Source: Glaciimonas sp. (GTDB lineage Bacteria; Pseudomonadota; Gammaproteobacteria; Burkholderiales; Burkholderiaceae_D). Taken from it: 64,000 nucleotides of DNA. Every line of letters begins with the position of its first letter. Position 1 is the stretch's first letter. The translations under genes were made by a program, and so were the position numbers. Shown piece after piece: positions 25,970 to 38,310 of the stretch. The stretch is from positions 1-64,000 of the forward strand of contig JABBOY010000005.1 in NCBI GenBank assembly GCA_012927585.1, written 5' to 3'. The notes under the pieces are model-generated. The model had not been told where the DNA came from. It made no database searches and saw nothing but the letters and a program-made list of their open reading frames with translations.

Positions 25970-27064
25970 ATGTATAAAGTCACTATAAATCCACATTGGA
26001 AAATCACCCATGATGCGGACGCGCCGCTGGATACGACTGTCCTGCTTGAACTGTTGATGTTGATACAGAAGACTGGATCGATCTCGCAGGCAGCTCGAAC
26101 GATCGGCCTGTCGTATCGCTACGCGTGGGGCTTGCTGCGCGAAGTGGAAAGACTCTTTGGCAACACGCTGATGGACAAAGGCCGTGGGCGCGGGACAAGC
26201 CTGACGCCATTGGCGGAAAAGTTGATCTGGGCTGACCGCCGGATTACGGCGCGTTTATCGCCAATGCTGGAAAGCTTGTCCTCCGAACTGGAAAGAGAGC
26301 TAAACAAGATGGCCGCGGGACAGTCCAAGACGATACGCCTGCACGCCAGTCATGGTTTTGCGATCGCAGCTCTCTTGAACGACATTAATGACGCCAAACT
26401 ACCGTTCGAATTACTCTACCGGAACAGCACGGATGCAGTGGCCGCTTTATCTCGAAGAGAGTGTGATTTGGCCGGATTCCATGTGCCTTTGGGTGATTTT
26501 GAGCGTCCTGCAGTTGCGCTTTATACCCAATGGCTCAATCCAAAAACGCATTGTCTGATTCATCTCGCAGTACGCAGTCAGGGGTTGTTCGTGGCCTCCG
26601 GCAATCCGAAAGGCATTCATAAGCTGCATGACTTGACCAAAAACGGCGTGCGCTTCGTGAATCGCCAGGTCGGTTCTGGCACGCGAATGCTGTTGGAACT
26701 GATGCTGACAGGGGAATCCATTTCGCCCAATGACATCAATGGCTTTGGAAGCGCCGAATTCACGCACTCTGCAGTCGCCGCCTACATCGCGAGTGGCATG
26801 GCCGAGGTGGGGTTCGGCGTGCAAACGGCAGCGCAGCGTTTTGGGCTGGATTTCATCCCGTTGGTGCGCGAACGATATTTTTTTGCGCTACCAGTTGCGG
26901 CATTGGATGACCCGTTAATCCAGCAAGTCATCGGCATCCTGCAATCGGCCTCTTTCTGTGAAGTGGTGAATGGACTTGCCGGTTATGACGCATCCGATAC
27001 CGGCAAGATATTGTCGCTGGCAGAGGCGTTTGGCAACTTTGGTGGAAAATTAAAAAACGCTTGA
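25970..27064 (+). CDS. fdsR: LysR/ModE-like regulator of the fds operon
   Basis: Regulator of 364 residues with a ModE-type winged helix-turn-helix (about 1-100; TGSISQAARTIGLSYRYAW is the recognition region). A periplasmic-binding-protein-like domain (about 130-340; NRQVGSGTRMLLELML) follows, of the class that binds oxyanions such as molybdate in related proteins. It lies divergent from fdsGBACD, the place of fdsR in Cupriavidus, where FdsR controls the fds genes. Formate, molybdate or both could be the effector; the sequence does not decide. A truncated paralogue sits before the FDH1-type operon. Confidence 0.9.
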   Translation: MYKVTINPHWKITHDADAPLDTTVLLELLMLIQKTGSISQAARTIGLSYRYAWGLLREVERLFGNTLMDKGRGRGTSLTPLAEKLIWADRRITARLSPMLESLSSELERELNKMAAGQSKTIRLHASHGFAIAALLNDINDAKLPFELLYRNSTDAVAALSRRECDLAGFHVPLGDFERPAVALYTQWLNPKTHCLIHLAVRSQGLFVASGNPKGIHKLHDLTKNGVRFVNRQVGSGTRMLLELMLTGESISPNDINGFGSAEFTHSAVAAYIASGMAEVGFGVQTAAQRFGLDFIPLVRERYFFALPVAALDDPLIQQVIGILQSASFCEVVNGLAGYDASDTGKILSLAEAFGNFGGKLKNA

Positions 27065-27146
27065 AACACGCCCGTGCCGCAACCCATCCATGCACAGACA
27101 TGTAATCACTAGAGCCTATATTGATACATGGGTAAAGGTTCTAGGT

Positions 27147-28058
27147 TTATGCCCATAGATTGATCAGCGGCCCTGCCTCTTCAATCATAAAGGACTTCAA
27201 CACGCTGGCCGCTGGCGATAGCCGTTTTGATGCCAAGTGCGTAACATGCCAGTGGCGCACAATCGGCAAACCGTCAATATCCAACAGCACCAGATGGCCA
27301 GATGCAAGCTCGTGCCGGGTGGTGCGCAGCGACAGGAAACTAAGCCCCATACCTGCCATGACAGCCTGTTTGATGGTTTCATTGCTCGGCATTTCCATCA
27401 CGATATGCGGGTTTATTTGGTGTTCGGCAAACAGGCACTCCATTAATTTTCGGGTGCCGGAACCGCTTTCCCGCACCACAAAGTCCTGCTCGTCCAGTAT
27501 TGATAATGGCGCGTGACGCCTGCGCGACAATGGATGCTCCGGTGCACAGATAATTCCCATCGGATTGGTTGCAAAGGCGGTGGCAGAACATTCGATTGTG
27601 TCGGGAGTGTGTCCCATGATTACCAGGTCGATTTCGTTACGCGTGAGCAAGCTCATGATGCTCTCGCGGTTGTGAATCTGTAACGCCACTTCAATCGATG
27701 GGAACTTCTTGCGAAAGCGCACCAATAGCATCGGCACAAAATACTTCGCAGTGCTGACGATTGCCAGTTCAACACGCCCCTTCTTGATGCCACGCCGTTC
27801 CGCCATCGCATCTTCCAGCTGCTTCAACTGGGCAATGGCAGCAATCGCGTACTGCTGAAAATCCTGCCCGGCATCTGTGAGCTGAATCTTGCGGCCGGTC
27901 TGCTCATAGAGCGGCATGCCGACCGCTTCTTCGAGTAGTCGCATCTGCATGGATACCGCCGGCTGTGTGACGTGCAGCTTTTCAGCAGCACGCGAAATCG
28001 ACAGTTGGCGTGCGACTTCGAGAAAGGTATCGAGTTGGCGGAGGGTATAGCGGCGCAT
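27147..28058 (-). CDS. cbbR: LysR-type regulator of the Calvin cycle genes
   Basis: Regulator of 303 residues with an N-terminal LysR helix-turn-helix (LSISRAAEKLHVTQPAVSMQ, about 20-39) and a C-terminal effector domain (about 90-300). It is divergent from cbbL, as cbbR nearly always is, and would bind the AT-rich region between them. The ATG at 28058 is preferred; a TTG three codons upstream is also in frame. Known CbbR proteins sense metabolites such as phosphoenolpyruvate or RuBP. A second copy of its operator region lies before cbbM. Confidence 0.95.
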   Translation of the reverse strand: MRRYTLRQLDTFLEVARQLSISRAAEKLHVTQPAVSMQMRLLEEAVGMPLYEQTGRKIQLTDAGQDFQQYAIAAIAQLKQLEDAMAERRGIKKGRVELAIVSTAKYFVPMLLVRFRKKFPSIEVALQIHNRESIMSLLTRNEIDLVIMGHTPDTIECSATAFATNPMGIICAPEHPLSRRRHAPLSILDEQDFVVRESGSGTRKLMECLFAEHQINPHIVMEMPSNETIKQAVMAGMGLSFLSLRTTRHELASGHLVLLDIDGLPIVRHWHVTHLASKRLSPAASVLKSFMIEEAGPLINLWA

Positions 28059-29649
<1,591 letters not shown>

Positions 29650-29690
29650 GCGGGCAAGCACGCTCACATAAAGAATTGACGAGGAATATC

Positions 29691-30110
29691 ATGCGAATTA
29701 CACAAGGTACATTTTCATTTTTGCCCGATCTGACTGATGGACAAATCACTAAACAGATAGATTATTGCCTCGGTAAAGGCTGGGCGCTGGCAATCGAATA
29801 TACCGACGACCCACATCCACGCAATACCTATTGGGAAATGTTCGGGCCGCCGATGTTCGATCTGCGCGACCCGGCCGGGATCATGCTGGAACTAACAAAC
29901 TGTCGTAAAACATTTGCCAACTATTACATTCGCATGACGGCGTTTGATTCCAGCCAAGGAGTGGAATCTCTGGTGATGGCGTTTATCGTCAACCGTCCTG
30001 AAGTCGAGCCAGGCTTTCGATTGGTTCGTCATGAAGAGGCCGGCCGCACGATTCGTTACAGCATCGAGAGCTATGCGGTGCAGGCCAGACCAGAGGGTGC
30101 GCGTTACTGA
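29691..30110 (+). CDS. cbbS: RuBisCO small subunit, red type
   Basis: Small subunit of 139 residues. The ATG at 29691 follows GAGGAATATC. It starts MRITQGTFSFLPDLTD, as red-type small subunits do, and has the C-terminal extension (after about 110) that forms the beta-hairpin of the L8S8 central pore in this type. It is co-transcribed with cbbL and cbbX. Confidence 0.97.
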   Translation: MRITQGTFSFLPDLTDGQITKQIDYCLGKGWALAIEYTDDPHPRNTYWEMFGPPMFDLRDPAGIMLELTNCRKTFANYYIRMTAFDSSQGVESLVMAFIVNRPEVEPGFRLVRHEEAGRTIRYSIESYAVQARPEGARY

Positions 30111-30143
30111 TCCGCCTTTCATTGTCTTTATATCGAGTTCATC

Positions 30144-31076
30144 ATGCAAACGCCGAACATCACACCAGCCGCACCAATAAATCCGTTTGCGCTGGCACTA
30201 GCCAGTTCCGGCATTACGGAACTGCTGGCGCAGCTGGATCGCGAGTTGATTGGCCTGGCACCGGTCAAGCAACGCATCCGTGACATTGCAGCATTGTTGT
30301 TAGTGGACAAACTACGCACGAAACGCGGCTTTTCGGCGGGAGCTCCGAGCCTGCATATGTGTTTTTCTGGGAATCCAGGCACAGGGAAAACGACTGTTGC
30401 CTTACGTATGGCAGCCATATTGCATAGCCTGGGTTATGTCCGTAAAGGGCATTTAATCGCGGTAACACGCGACGATCTGGTAGGCCAATATATCGGCCAC
30501 ACTGCACCCAAGACCAAGGAAGTTCTGAAGAAAGCGATGGGCGGTGTACTGTTCATCGACGAAGCGTATTACCTGTATCGCCCGGAAAACGAACGTGACT
30601 ACGGCCAGGAAGCAATTGAAATTCTGCTGCAAGTGATGGAGAACAATCGTGACGATCTGGTGGTGATTCTGGCCGGCTACAAGTACCGTATGGATCGGTT
30701 TTTCGAATCCAATCCCGGCATGTCTTCGCGTATTGCACATCATATTGACTTTCCAGACTACGGTGTCGATGAATTGGCGCAGATCGCCGACCTGATGCTG
30801 GAAACCATGCAATACCACTTTGACGACGATGCGAGGCGTGTATTTACCGACTATTTGGAACGTCGCATGGCACAACCGCACTTTGCCAACGCACGTAGCG
30901 TGCGTAATGCACTGGATCGGGCGCGGCTGCGGCATGCGTCACGACTGATGCAAGACCCAGCCTCGGTAGCTGATGATTTATCACTGACGACCATCACTGC
31001 ACCTGACCTGCTGGCCAGTCGCGTATTTACTAAGCCAAACCAGCAGACCGATGTAAAAGAGAAAACAGCATCTTAA
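30144..31076 (+). CDS. cbbX: Red-type RuBisCO activase
   Basis: AAA+ ATPase of 310 residues that frees inhibited red-type RuBisCO by pulling on the C-terminus of CbbL. Walker A is GNPGTGKTT (about 75-83) and Walker [13 protein letters not shown]. An Arg-finger region near [12 protein letters not shown] follows. It lies 33 bases after cbbS. The last bases of its coding sequence overlap the start of a decayed cbbY copy. Confidence 0.97.
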   Translation: MQTPNITPAAPINPFALALASSGITELLAQLDRELIGLAPVKQRIRDIAALLLVDKLRTKRGFSAGAPSLHMCFSGNPGTGKTTVALRMAAILHSLGYVRKGHLIAVTRDDLVGQYIGHTAPKTKEVLKKAMGGVLFIDEAYYLYRPENERDYGQEAIEILLQVMENNRDDLVVILAGYKYRMDRFFESNPGMSSRIAHHIDFPDYGVDELAQIADLMLETMQYHFDDDARRVFTDYLERRMAQPHFANARSVRNALDRARLRHASRLMQDPASVADDLSLTTITAPDLLASRVFTKPNQQTDVKEKTAS

Positions 31077-31153
31077 AGACACTGATCTTTGACATGGGCG
31101 GCACGCTAGCCGATACCGAGACCGCGATACATTTAACTTGGCGTATAACGATG
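31070..31153 (+). pseudogene. Start-less 5' fragment of cbbY
   Basis: Reading from 31070 gives [19 protein letters not shown], which parallels [19 protein letters not shown] of the intact cbbY at 32808. The start codon has become ATC and overlaps the cbbX stop. The first Asp pair of the HAD motif (DxD) is broken to DMG. The resemblance fades after about 27 codons, where a copy of the cbbR-cbbL control region begins. This is the place cbbY occupies in standard cbbLSXY operons. Confidence 0.8.
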
Positions 31154-31284
31154 CATAAAAAATCAATCCATAAGTATTTACTGATGTAATTTGAATTTTT
31201 ATTTATTAGATATGATGCCATTTGTTTTATATAGTGAAATCCATAGATAGTCAATCGGGCATCAGATCAGCTGATGAAAGTACG
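31154..31284 (+). promoter_or_regulatory. Second copy of the cbb control region, upstream of cbbM
   Basis: Bases 31170-31284 align without gaps to 28071-28185. Over the first 90 aligned bases I count 79 identical by hand. The -10-like TATATA and most of the A/T-rich operator are kept. The far end (31154-31156) still shows the CAT that is the reversed cbbR start codon. It should let CbbR control cbbM as well as cbbL. Confidence 0.85.
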
Positions 31285-31374
31285 GTGGGCAGTAGTAGTG
31301 AAGTACAACAAATTATGGATTTGAAGAAGCGCCATTCGGACTGCGTTTTTATAGCAGCCTCCAACCGTAGTTAG
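31285..31374 (+). pseudogene. Truncated cbbL start before cbbM
   Basis: In exact register with the cbbL ATG there is a GTG followed by VGSSSEVQQIMDLKKRHS, parallel to [17 protein letters not shown] of CbbL. The likeness ends after about 18 codons and the frame stops at a TAG at 31372-31374. It marks the far edge of the duplicated segment. It could be translated as a 29-residue peptide but has no good ribosome site left. Confidence 0.8.
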
Positions 31375-31425
31375 ACTTGCCAGCACGCATCAACCGACGC
31401 ACGCAACCCTTGAGAGGAAAATAAA

Positions 31426-32805
31426 ATGGATCAATCCACCCGCTACGCCCGACTTGAACTGAAAGAAGCCGACCTGATTGCAAACGGGCAGCATGTGTTG
31501 TGCGCCTACATCCTCAAACCTAAAACTGGTCATGGCTATCTTGCGACTGCCGCGCACTTTGCCGCCGAATCCTCGACCGGCACTAATGTTGAGGTTTCGA
31601 CCACCGACGACTTCACCAGAGGGGTGGATGCGCTGGTTTATGAAATTGAGCCTGAGCGGGAAATCACCAAAATTGCATTTCCAATTGCACTATTCGACCG
31701 CAATATTACCGATGGACGGGCGATGATGGCTTCATTCCTGACTTTAACCATCGGAAACAATCAAGGTATGGGCGATGTCGAGTATGCCAAGATGCACGAT
31801 TTTTATATTCCGCCTGGCTTTTTACAGCTGTTCGATGGCCCGACCATGAATATCACCGATATGTGGCGCGTGCTGCGCCGTCCCCTGGTTAACGGTGGCA
31901 TGGTGGTCGGCACCATCATCAAGCCCAAGCTCGGTTTGCGTCCGAAGCCGTTTGCCGAGGCCTGCCATGCGTTCTGGCTAGGCGGCGATTTCATCAAGAA
32001 CGACGAGCCGCAGGGCAACCAGGTGTATGCGCCGATACGCGAAACTATTCCGCTGGTGGCGGACGCGATGCGGCGCGCACAGGATGCGACCGGCCAGGCC
32101 AAGCTGTTTTCCTTCAACATCACTGCCGACGATCCATTCGAGATCATCGCGCGCGGCGAATACATACTCGAAACTTTTGGTGAAAACGCGCATCACATCG
32201 CTTTTCTGATAGACGGTTACGTAGCCGGTACTACTGCGGTAACTACCTGCCGTCGCCGCTTTCCGAACCAATTTCTGCATTATCATCGTGCCGGCCATGG
32301 TGCCGTCACGAGCCCGCAAAGCAAGCGTGGCTACACCACATTTGTGCATTGCAAGATGGCGCGTATGTTGGGTGCATCCGGCATCCATACCGGCACCATG
32401 GGCTACGGCAAAATGGAAGGTGAAAACGAGGATAAACGTATCGCTTACATGCTGGAGCGCGATGCTGCCCAAGGGCCGTTTTATTACCAGGAATGGCAAT
32501 CGATGAAAGCCACCACGCCGATAGTTTCCGGCGGCATGAATGCGCTGCGCCTACCAGGATTTTTCGATAATCTTGGCCACTCGAATGTGATCCAGACTTC
32601 AGGGGGCGGCGCTTTCGGTCACGTCGATGGCGGCACGGCGGGTGCGATTTCGCTGCAGCAGGCACAAGATGCATGGCAACAGAGCATCGATTTGGTGGAC
32701 TACGCGAAGGACCATACCGAGTTGCGCGGTGCATTCATATCGTTTCCTGCAGATGCCGACAAGCTATACCCTGCATGGCGTGCTGCGCTGAAGGTAGGAG
32801 GCTGA
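31426..32805 (+). CDS. cbbM: Form II RuBisCO
   Basis: Form II enzyme of 459 residues, needing no small subunit. Numbering equals that of Rhodospirillum rubrum: Lys166 (IIKPKLG), carbamylated Lys191 (GGDFIKNDE), and HYHRAGHG later. A GAGAGGAAAA precedes the ATG. Form II enzymes work at high CO2 and low O2, so carrying forms IC and II together widens the range of oxygen and CO2 under which carbon is fixed. The gene sits in the place between cbbX and cbbY, behind a copied cbb promoter. No cbbQ/cbbO activase genes, which often go with form II, are present in the window. Confidence 0.98.
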   Translation: MDQSTRYARLELKEADLIANGQHVLCAYILKPKTGHGYLATAAHFAAESSTGTNVEVSTTDDFTRGVDALVYEIEPEREITKIAFPIALFDRNITDGRAMMASFLTLTIGNNQGMGDVEYAKMHDFYIPPGFLQLFDGPTMNITDMWRVLRRPLVNGGMVVGTIIKPKLGLRPKPFAEACHAFWLGGDFIKNDEPQGNQVYAPIRETIPLVADAMRRAQDATGQAKLFSFNITADDPFEIIARGEYILETFGENAHHIAFLIDGYVAGTTAVTTCRRRFPNQFLHYHRAGHGAVTSPQSKRGYTTFVHCKMARMLGASGIHTGTMGYGKMEGENEDKRIAYMLERDAAQGPFYYQEWQSMKATTPIVSGGMNALRLPGFFDNLGHSNVIQTSGGGAFGHVDGGTAGAISLQQAQDAWQQSIDLVDYAKDHTELRGAFISFPADADKLYPAWRAALKVGG

Positions 32806-32807
32806 AC

Positions 32808-33575
32808 ATGTTGCGCGCCCTGATTTTCGATGTGGACGGCACTCTGGCCGATACCGAGACAGCGCATCGGAATGCATTTAACGCGGCGTTTGCAGAGGTT
32901 GGGCCGGATTGGTACTGGAGCGAGTCTCTCTATGCCGGCCTGCTCGACGTGGCAGGCGGCAAGGAGCGACTACAGTATTACTGGAACATGATTGATCCGG
33001 AAGAGGCAGGCGGGCGCAGGGTCAAGGAAATGATTGACGCTGCACATGCTGCCAAGACGCGGCATTATGCAACCATGGTCAGTGGCGGCAAGCTTTCCTT
33101 GCGCCCCGGCATGCTAAGACTGATTCGCGAAGCCTATGCAGCGCAAATGCCGATGGCGATAGCCTCTACCACCACGCCTGCCAATATCGATGCGCTGCTG
33201 TGCACGCCGCTGGGCAGCGATTGGCGCAGGCTGTTTGCTGCCGTATGCGATGCGTCCACAGTCAAAAACAAAAAACCGGCACCGGATGTGTATCTGGCCG
33301 CACTCGAAGCACTTGCACTACCGGCATCAGAGTGTCTGGCTTTCGAAGATTCAGAGAATGGGCTGCGCGCAGCACATGCGGCGGGGATTGCAACATTGAT
33401 TACGCCAACCGTTTATACGGTCGGGCACCAGTTCACCGATGCACTTCTCGTGCTGCCGCATTTGGGCGACCCGGACCAACCGATGGGACAGCATGTTCCG
33501 GGTGCTGATCAGCGCTGGGTCGATCTGGCGGCACTGCGGCGCTGGCATAACGGCACTTTATTCGAGGCGGCTTAA
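32808..33575 (+). CDS. cbbY: HAD-superfamily phosphatase CbbY
   Basis: HAD hydrolase of 255 residues. The ATG at 32808 follows GGAGG and lies two bases after the cbbM stop. Motif [11 protein letters not shown] (about 6-15), motif II IASTTT and motif [16 protein letters not shown] with FEDSENG are present. CbbY removes phosphate from xylulose-1,5-bisphosphate, a misfire product that blocks RuBisCO. A start-less relic of the same gene precedes cbbM. Confidence 0.93.
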   Translation: MLRALIFDVDGTLADTETAHRNAFNAAFAEVGPDWYWSESLYAGLLDVAGGKERLQYYWNMIDPEEAGGRRVKEMIDAAHAAKTRHYATMVSGGKLSLRPGMLRLIREAYAAQMPMAIASTTTPANIDALLCTPLGSDWRRLFAAVCDASTVKNKKPAPDVYLAALEALALPASECLAFEDSENGLRAAHAAGIATLITPTVYTVGHQFTDALLVLPHLGDPDQPMGQHVPGADQRWVDLAALRRWHNGTLFEAA

Positions 33576-33576
33576 A

Positions 33577-34272
33577 ATGAAAACCTCAGAGATTCGCATC
33601 GCGCCATCCATTCTTTCTGCCGATTTTTCCCGTCTGGGAGAAGAAGTGCGCGCCATTGAAGCCGCCGGGGCCGACCTGGTCCATTTCGACGTGATGGATA
33701 ACCACTACGTACCCAATCTGACCATTGGGCCGCTGGTGTGCGAAGCGATCCGCCCGCATGTAACGATCCCAATCGACGTGCATCTGATGGTCGAACCGGT
33801 GGATGCGCTGATTCCACTGTTCGCGAAGGCGGGCGCCAATTTCATCACCTTTCACCCGGAAGCGAGCCGCCACGTCGATCGCACGCTCAGCCTGATCCGC
33901 GAGCATGGCTGCAAGGCCGGGTTGGTATTCAATCCCGCCATGCCACTGGATTTGCTCGACTATGTCATGGATAAAATCGACATGGTGCTGCTAATGAGCG
34001 TCAACCCAGGCTTTGCTGGCCAGAAATTTATCCCCAGTACACTCACAAAACTAACAGCAGTACGCGCTCGTATCGATGCCCACCAGGCTGCCGGCGGTCA
34101 CAACATATGGCTTGAGGTCGATGGCGGCGTCAGGGCAGACAACATCGGTGTTATTCGGCAAGCTGGAGCCGATACCTTTGTAGCCGGTAGTGCAGTTTTT
34201 AGCGCACCTGACGCAGATAAAGGGTACCGCACCATCATACAGCAACTACGCGCGCAAGCCCTCAACCTATAA
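33577..34272 (+). CDS. cbbE: Ribulose-phosphate 3-epimerase
   Basis: TIM-barrel epimerase of 231 residues that interconverts xylulose 5-phosphate and ribulose 5-phosphate. Characteristic segments are [39 protein letters not shown] and LEVDGG, with metal-binding His and Asp in them. The ATG lies one base after the cbbY stop. It regenerates the RuBisCO substrate precursor. Confidence 0.96.
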   Translation: MKTSEIRIAPSILSADFSRLGEEVRAIEAAGADLVHFDVMDNHYVPNLTIGPLVCEAIRPHVTIPIDVHLMVEPVDALIPLFAKAGANFITFHPEASRHVDRTLSLIREHGCKAGLVFNPAMPLDLLDYVMDKIDMVLLMSVNPGFAGQKFIPSTLTKLTAVRARIDAHQAAGGHNIWLEVDGGVRADNIGVIRQAGADTFVAGSAVFSAPDADKGYRTIIQQLRAQALNL

Positions 34273-34291
34273 AAACCGAGCGGAGATCATC

Positions 34292-35380
34292 ATGTCCTTA
34301 ACCCAGTATCGCACCACCCTGACCCAATTCTTGATTGAAGAACGGCGCCGTTATCCGGAAGCCAGCGGTGATTTCAATGGCTTGATTCTAAATGTTGCAC
34401 TGGCATGCAAGAGCATTGCGCGTACCACTGCTTTTGGCGCGTTGGGCGGTGTGCTCGGCAATGCGGGTGGAGCCGGTGGCACCATCAATGTCCAAGGCGA
34501 AACACAGAAAAATCTCGATATCATGAGTAACGATGCTTTCTTGCATGTTACGGAATGGGGTGGCCAACTGGCCGGAATGGTATCCGAAGAAATGGAGGAT
34601 CCGTATCAGATTCCGCATCCGTTTCCCAAAGGAAAATACCTGTTGGTGTTTGACCCTCTCGATGGCTCTTCCAATATCGACGTCAACGTTTCGGTGGGCA
34701 GTATTTTCTCGATACTGCGCGCACCGGACGGTGTCCAAAGCGCCAGCGAAAAGGATTTCCTGCAACCGGGTGCACAGCAATTGGCTGCAGGTTATGCTAT
34801 TTATGGGCCGGCAACCATGTTAGTTCTGACCGTGGGGAACGGCGTCAACGGTTTCACCCTCGACCCTAATTTGGGCGAATTCATTTTGACCCATCCCAGC
34901 TTGCAAATCCCGCCAGATACGAATGAATTTGCCATCAATGCATCGAATAGCCGCTTCTGGGAAGAACCGATTAAACGCTATGTGGATGAGTGCATGGCCG
35001 GTAAAACCGGGATGCGCGGCAAGGACTTCAATATGCGCTGGATTGCCTCGATGGTGGCCGAAGCGCACCGCATTCTGATGCGCGGTGGTGTGTTTATGTA
35101 TCCACGCGACTATAAGGACCCCGACAAACCAGGTCGACTGCGACTGCTGTACGAAGCTAATCCGATCGGCTTCATCATGGAACAGGCGGGCGGCAAAGCC
35201 AGTACCGGTCGTCAATCGATCATGGCAGTGCAACCGACGTCGCTGCATCAACGTATCGGTCTCATCTTTGGTTCGCGCAATGAAGTCGAGCGTATTGAGA
35301 GCTATCACAATGCGCCGCAGAAGCATGATTTGCCGAATCCGCTATTCAATGAGCGCAGCCTGTTTCGTGGATCTAATTAA
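34292..35380 (+). CDS. cbbF: Class I fructose-1,6-bisphosphatase
   Basis: Metal-dependent phosphatase of 362 residues that may also act on sedoheptulose-1,7-bisphosphate. The metal-binding signature [13 protein letters not shown] is at about 116-128, and [22 protein letters not shown]-type substrate-binding residues lie near 268-289. The ATG follows CGGAGATCATC. It sits 19 bases after cbbE. An in-frame upstream extension overlapping cbbE is not supported. Confidence 0.96.
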   Translation: MSLTQYRTTLTQFLIEERRRYPEASGDFNGLILNVALACKSIARTTAFGALGGVLGNAGGAGGTINVQGETQKNLDIMSNDAFLHVTEWGGQLAGMVSEEMEDPYQIPHPFPKGKYLLVFDPLDGSSNIDVNVSVGSIFSILRAPDGVQSASEKDFLQPGAQQLAAGYAIYGPATMLVLTVGNGVNGFTLDPNLGEFILTHPSLQIPPDTNEFAINASNSRFWEEPIKRYVDECMAGKTGMRGKDFNMRWIASMVAEAHRILMRGGVFMYPRDYKDPDKPGRLRLLYEANPIGFIMEQAGGKASTGRQSIMAVQPTSLHQRIGLIFGSRNEVERIESYHNAPQKHDLPNPLFNERSLFRGSN

Positions 35381-35397
35381 TTTTTCGAGAGCACATC

Positions 35398-36282
35398 ATG
35401 TCTGAATGCCATCCAATTATTGCCATTACCGGCTCGTCTGGAGCGGGCACCACATCCGTTACCCGCACCTTTGAAAATATTTTTCGCCGCGAGAAGGTGC
35501 GCTCGGTCATTATCGAAGGCGACAGTTTTCATCGCTATGATCGCAATGAAATGAAGGTGAAGCTTGCTGCTGCTGAACAGATCGGCGATATGAAGTTCAG
35601 TCATTTCGGTCCAGATAACAATTTGTTCGCGGAACTTGAAACGCTGTTTCGCACCTATGGAGAGACTGGCACCGCCAAGCGTCGTAAATATCTGCACGAC
35701 ACCGAAGAAGCTGCACCTTACAAACAAGAGCCCGGCACCTTTACCCCGTGGGAGGACTTACCCGCGGATACCGACCTGCTATTTTACGAAGGGTTACATG
35801 GCGGCGTGGTCAACGACAAGGTCGATATCGCGCGGCATCCCGACCTGTTGATCGGCGTTGTGCCGGTGATTAATCTGGAATGGATTCAAAAGCTGTGGCG
35901 CGACAAGTCCAAACGCGGCTATTCGACCGAGGCAGTCACCGATACCATCCTGCGCCGCATGCCGGATTATGTGAACCACATCTGTCCGCAGTTTTCGCAC
36001 ACCCACGTCAATTTTCAGCGTGTGCCTTGTGTGGATACCTCCAATCCTTTCATTGCGCGTGAAATACCCGCGCCCGACGAGAGCTTTGTAGTGATCCGCT
36101 TCGCCAATCCGAAAGGAATCGATTTTCAGTATCTGCTGAATATGATCGACGGCTCATTCATGTCGCGCGCCAACACCATCGTGGTACCCGGCGGAAAAAT
36201 GGAATTGGCTATGCAGTTGATTTTCACACCCTTCGTCCTGCGCATGATGGAACGTAAAAAACGCGCCACAGGCGTCCTCTGA
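35398..36282 (+). CDS. cbbP: Phosphoribulokinase
   Basis: Proteobacterial (class I, octameric) phosphoribulokinase of 294 residues that makes ribulose-1,5-bisphosphate from ribulose 5-phosphate and ATP. The P-loop is GSSGAGTTSV (about 12-21). Catalytic Asp42 lies in EGDSFHRY, and FYEGLHGG follows. It lies 17 bases after cbbF. Like relatives, it is probably activated by NADH. Confidence 0.97.
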   Translation: MSECHPIIAITGSSGAGTTSVTRTFENIFRREKVRSVIIEGDSFHRYDRNEMKVKLAAAEQIGDMKFSHFGPDNNLFAELETLFRTYGETGTAKRRKYLHDTEEAAPYKQEPGTFTPWEDLPADTDLLFYEGLHGGVVNDKVDIARHPDLLIGVVPVINLEWIQKLWRDKSKRGYSTEAVTDTILRRMPDYVNHICPQFSHTHVNFQRVPCVDTSNPFIAREIPAPDESFVVIRFANPKGIDFQYLLNMIDGSFMSRANTIVVPGGKMELAMQLIFTPFVLRMMERKKRATGVL

Positions 36283-36291
36283 TAAAGGTGA

Positions 36292-38310
36292 ATGATGAAT
36301 GCTCCAGAAAAATCAATGGTAACCGCCGCCACAGCAGCAGACGCTTTGCGTTTTTTAGCGGCCGATGCGGTAGAAAAAGCACAATCCGGTCATCCCGGCG
36401 CCCCGATGGGAATGGCTGAAATTGCCGATGTGCTTTGGCGCCGCCATCTGCGTCACAACCCAACTGACCCAAAATGGATTAACCGTGATCGCTTCATCTT
36501 GTCCAACGGGCATGGCTCAATGCTGCTCTACGCGCTTTTGCACCTGACTGGTTATGATTTGCCGATAGAGGAAATCAAACAGTTTCGTCAGATGCATTCG
36601 AAAACGCCTGGGCATCCAGAAGTTAATGTCACGCCTGGCGTGGAAACCACGACCGGCCCGCTTGGTCAAGGTTTAGCCAATGCAGTCGGCATGGCACTCG
36701 CGGAAAAAATGCTGGCGGCCAGCTTCAACCGTCCAGGCCACGCCGTCATCGACCACCACACCTATGTGTTTATGGGCGACGGTTGTTTGATGGAAGGCAT
36801 CAGTCATGAGGTCTGCTCTCTGGCGGGTACGCTCGGATTAGGAAAATTGATCGGCTTTTACGACGACAATGGCATTTCGATCGATGGCAATGTCGAAGGC
36901 TGGTTCAACGACGATACACCAAAGCGCTTTGCCGCTTATGGCTGGAACGTGATCGCGGCTGTCGACGGACATGATGTCGAAGCACTCGACACCGCGATCC
37001 GGCAGGCCAAGTCGCAGCAATGCCAACCTACGCTGATCTGCTGCAAAACCGTGATTGGGCAGGGTGCGCCGACCAAGGCTGGGGGGCACAATGTGCATGG
37101 CGCCCCGCTTGGCACCCAGGAGATTGCGGCGATGCGCGTGCAAAAAAACTGGGCCGCTGCACCGTTTGAGGTACCGCCGGAGATGGCGGCGGCGTGGGAC
37201 GGGCGCGATGCCGGGCGAGCCCTTCAGGCCGAATGGGAAGTGGGTTTTGCCGCTTATCAGGCAGCGTTTCCCGAGTTGGCTGCCGAACTGACTCGCCGCA
37301 CCGCAGGTATCCTGCCCGCAGCGTTATCCGGGCAGTTTGCGCAGTTGATCAACACTCCCGGCGAACTGCACAAGAAGGTGGCAACCCGCAAAGCATCGCA
37401 AATTGTGCTCGAACATATCACGGCGACGCTACCCGAGTTTTTTGGCGGATCGGCGGATTTATCCGGTTCCAACCTGACCAATGTCAAGGCATCGGTGTGG
37501 ATCAATCATCATGGCAGCGGGAATTACCTGAGCTATGGCGTGCGCGAGTTCGGCATGGCCGCGATCATGAATGGCATGGCGCTATACGGCGGCTTTATTC
37601 CCTACGGCGGCACTTTCATGACGTTCTCGGATTATTCGCGTAATGCGATTCGCATGGCGGCGCTGATGCAACAGCGCGTGATTCATGTCCTCACGCATGA
37701 CTCTATCGGTCTGGGCGAAGACGGACCGACACACCAACCGGTTGAACATGCTGCCAGCTTGCGCCTGATACCCAATAACCGGCTCTGGCGTCCATGCGAT
37801 GGGGTTGAGACCGCCATCGCCTGGCAAGCGGCAATCACGCGTGCGGATGGTCCGACCTGCCTCGTGCTTTCGCGCCAAGCTTTGACGCCTTTTGCGCGCA
37901 ATCCTGAGCAAGTCAGCAATATCGCTCGTGGCGGCTATGTATTGATCGATTGCGCACAGCCTCAAGTGGTGCTGATTGCGACCGGTTCTGAAGTGGAAAT
38001 AGCTACTACCGCAGCCGTGCAATTAACCCAGGAAGGCGTTGCCGTGCGGGTGGTTTCGATGCCCTGCGTTGAAGCTTTTTATGCGCAGGATGCCAACTAC
38101 CGCAACCATGTTTTGCCAAACGGAGTTCCCCGCGTGAGCATCGAAGCCGGGGTGACCTGGTTCTGGCGCGCAGTCGTAGGAGAAAACGGCATCGCCATCG
38201 GTATCGATACATTCGGTGAATCAGCTCCGGCGGAACAACTGTATGCGCACTTCAAGTTGACGCCTACTCATGTGGCCGAGTGTGCGCTCGCTGTGATCCA
38301 GGGTTGCTAA
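36292..38310 (+). CDS. cbbT: Transketolase
   Basis: Thiamine-diphosphate enzyme of 672 residues moving two-carbon units in the regenerative half of the cycle. The [10 protein letters not shown] start region, the ThDP motif [12 protein letters not shown] near 163-174 and the pyrimidine domain with [16 protein letters not shown] are present. Two ATGs in tandem (36292, 36295) follow AAAGGTG. Its TAA overlaps the cbbZ ATG. This may be the cell's second transketolase, as a housekeeping copy is usual elsewhere. Confidence 0.97.
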   Translation: MMNAPEKSMVTAATAADALRFLAADAVEKAQSGHPGAPMGMAEIADVLWRRHLRHNPTDPKWINRDRFILSNGHGSMLLYALLHLTGYDLPIEEIKQFRQMHSKTPGHPEVNVTPGVETTTGPLGQGLANAVGMALAEKMLAASFNRPGHAVIDHHTYVFMGDGCLMEGISHEVCSLAGTLGLGKLIGFYDDNGISIDGNVEGWFNDDTPKRFAAYGWNVIAAVDGHDVEALDTAIRQAKSQQCQPTLICCKTVIGQGAPTKAGGHNVHGAPLGTQEIAAMRVQKNWAAAPFEVPPEMAAAWDGRDAGRALQAEWEVGFAAYQAAFPELAAELTRRTAGILPAALSGQFAQLINTPGELHKKVATRKASQIVLEHITATLPEFFGGSADLSGSNLTNVKASVWINHHGSGNYLSYGVREFGMAAIMNGMALYGGFIPYGGTFMTFSDYSRNAIRMAALMQQRVIHVLTHDSIGLGEDGPTHQPVEHAASLRLIPNNRLWRPCDGVETAIAWQAAITRADGPTCLVLSRQALTPFARNPEQVSNIARGGYVLIDCAQPQVVLIATGSEVEIATTAAVQLTQEGVAVRVVSMPCVEAFYAQDANYRNHVLPNGVPRVSIEAGVTWFWRAVVGENGIAIGIDTFGESAPAEQLYAHFKLTPTHVAECALAVIQGC

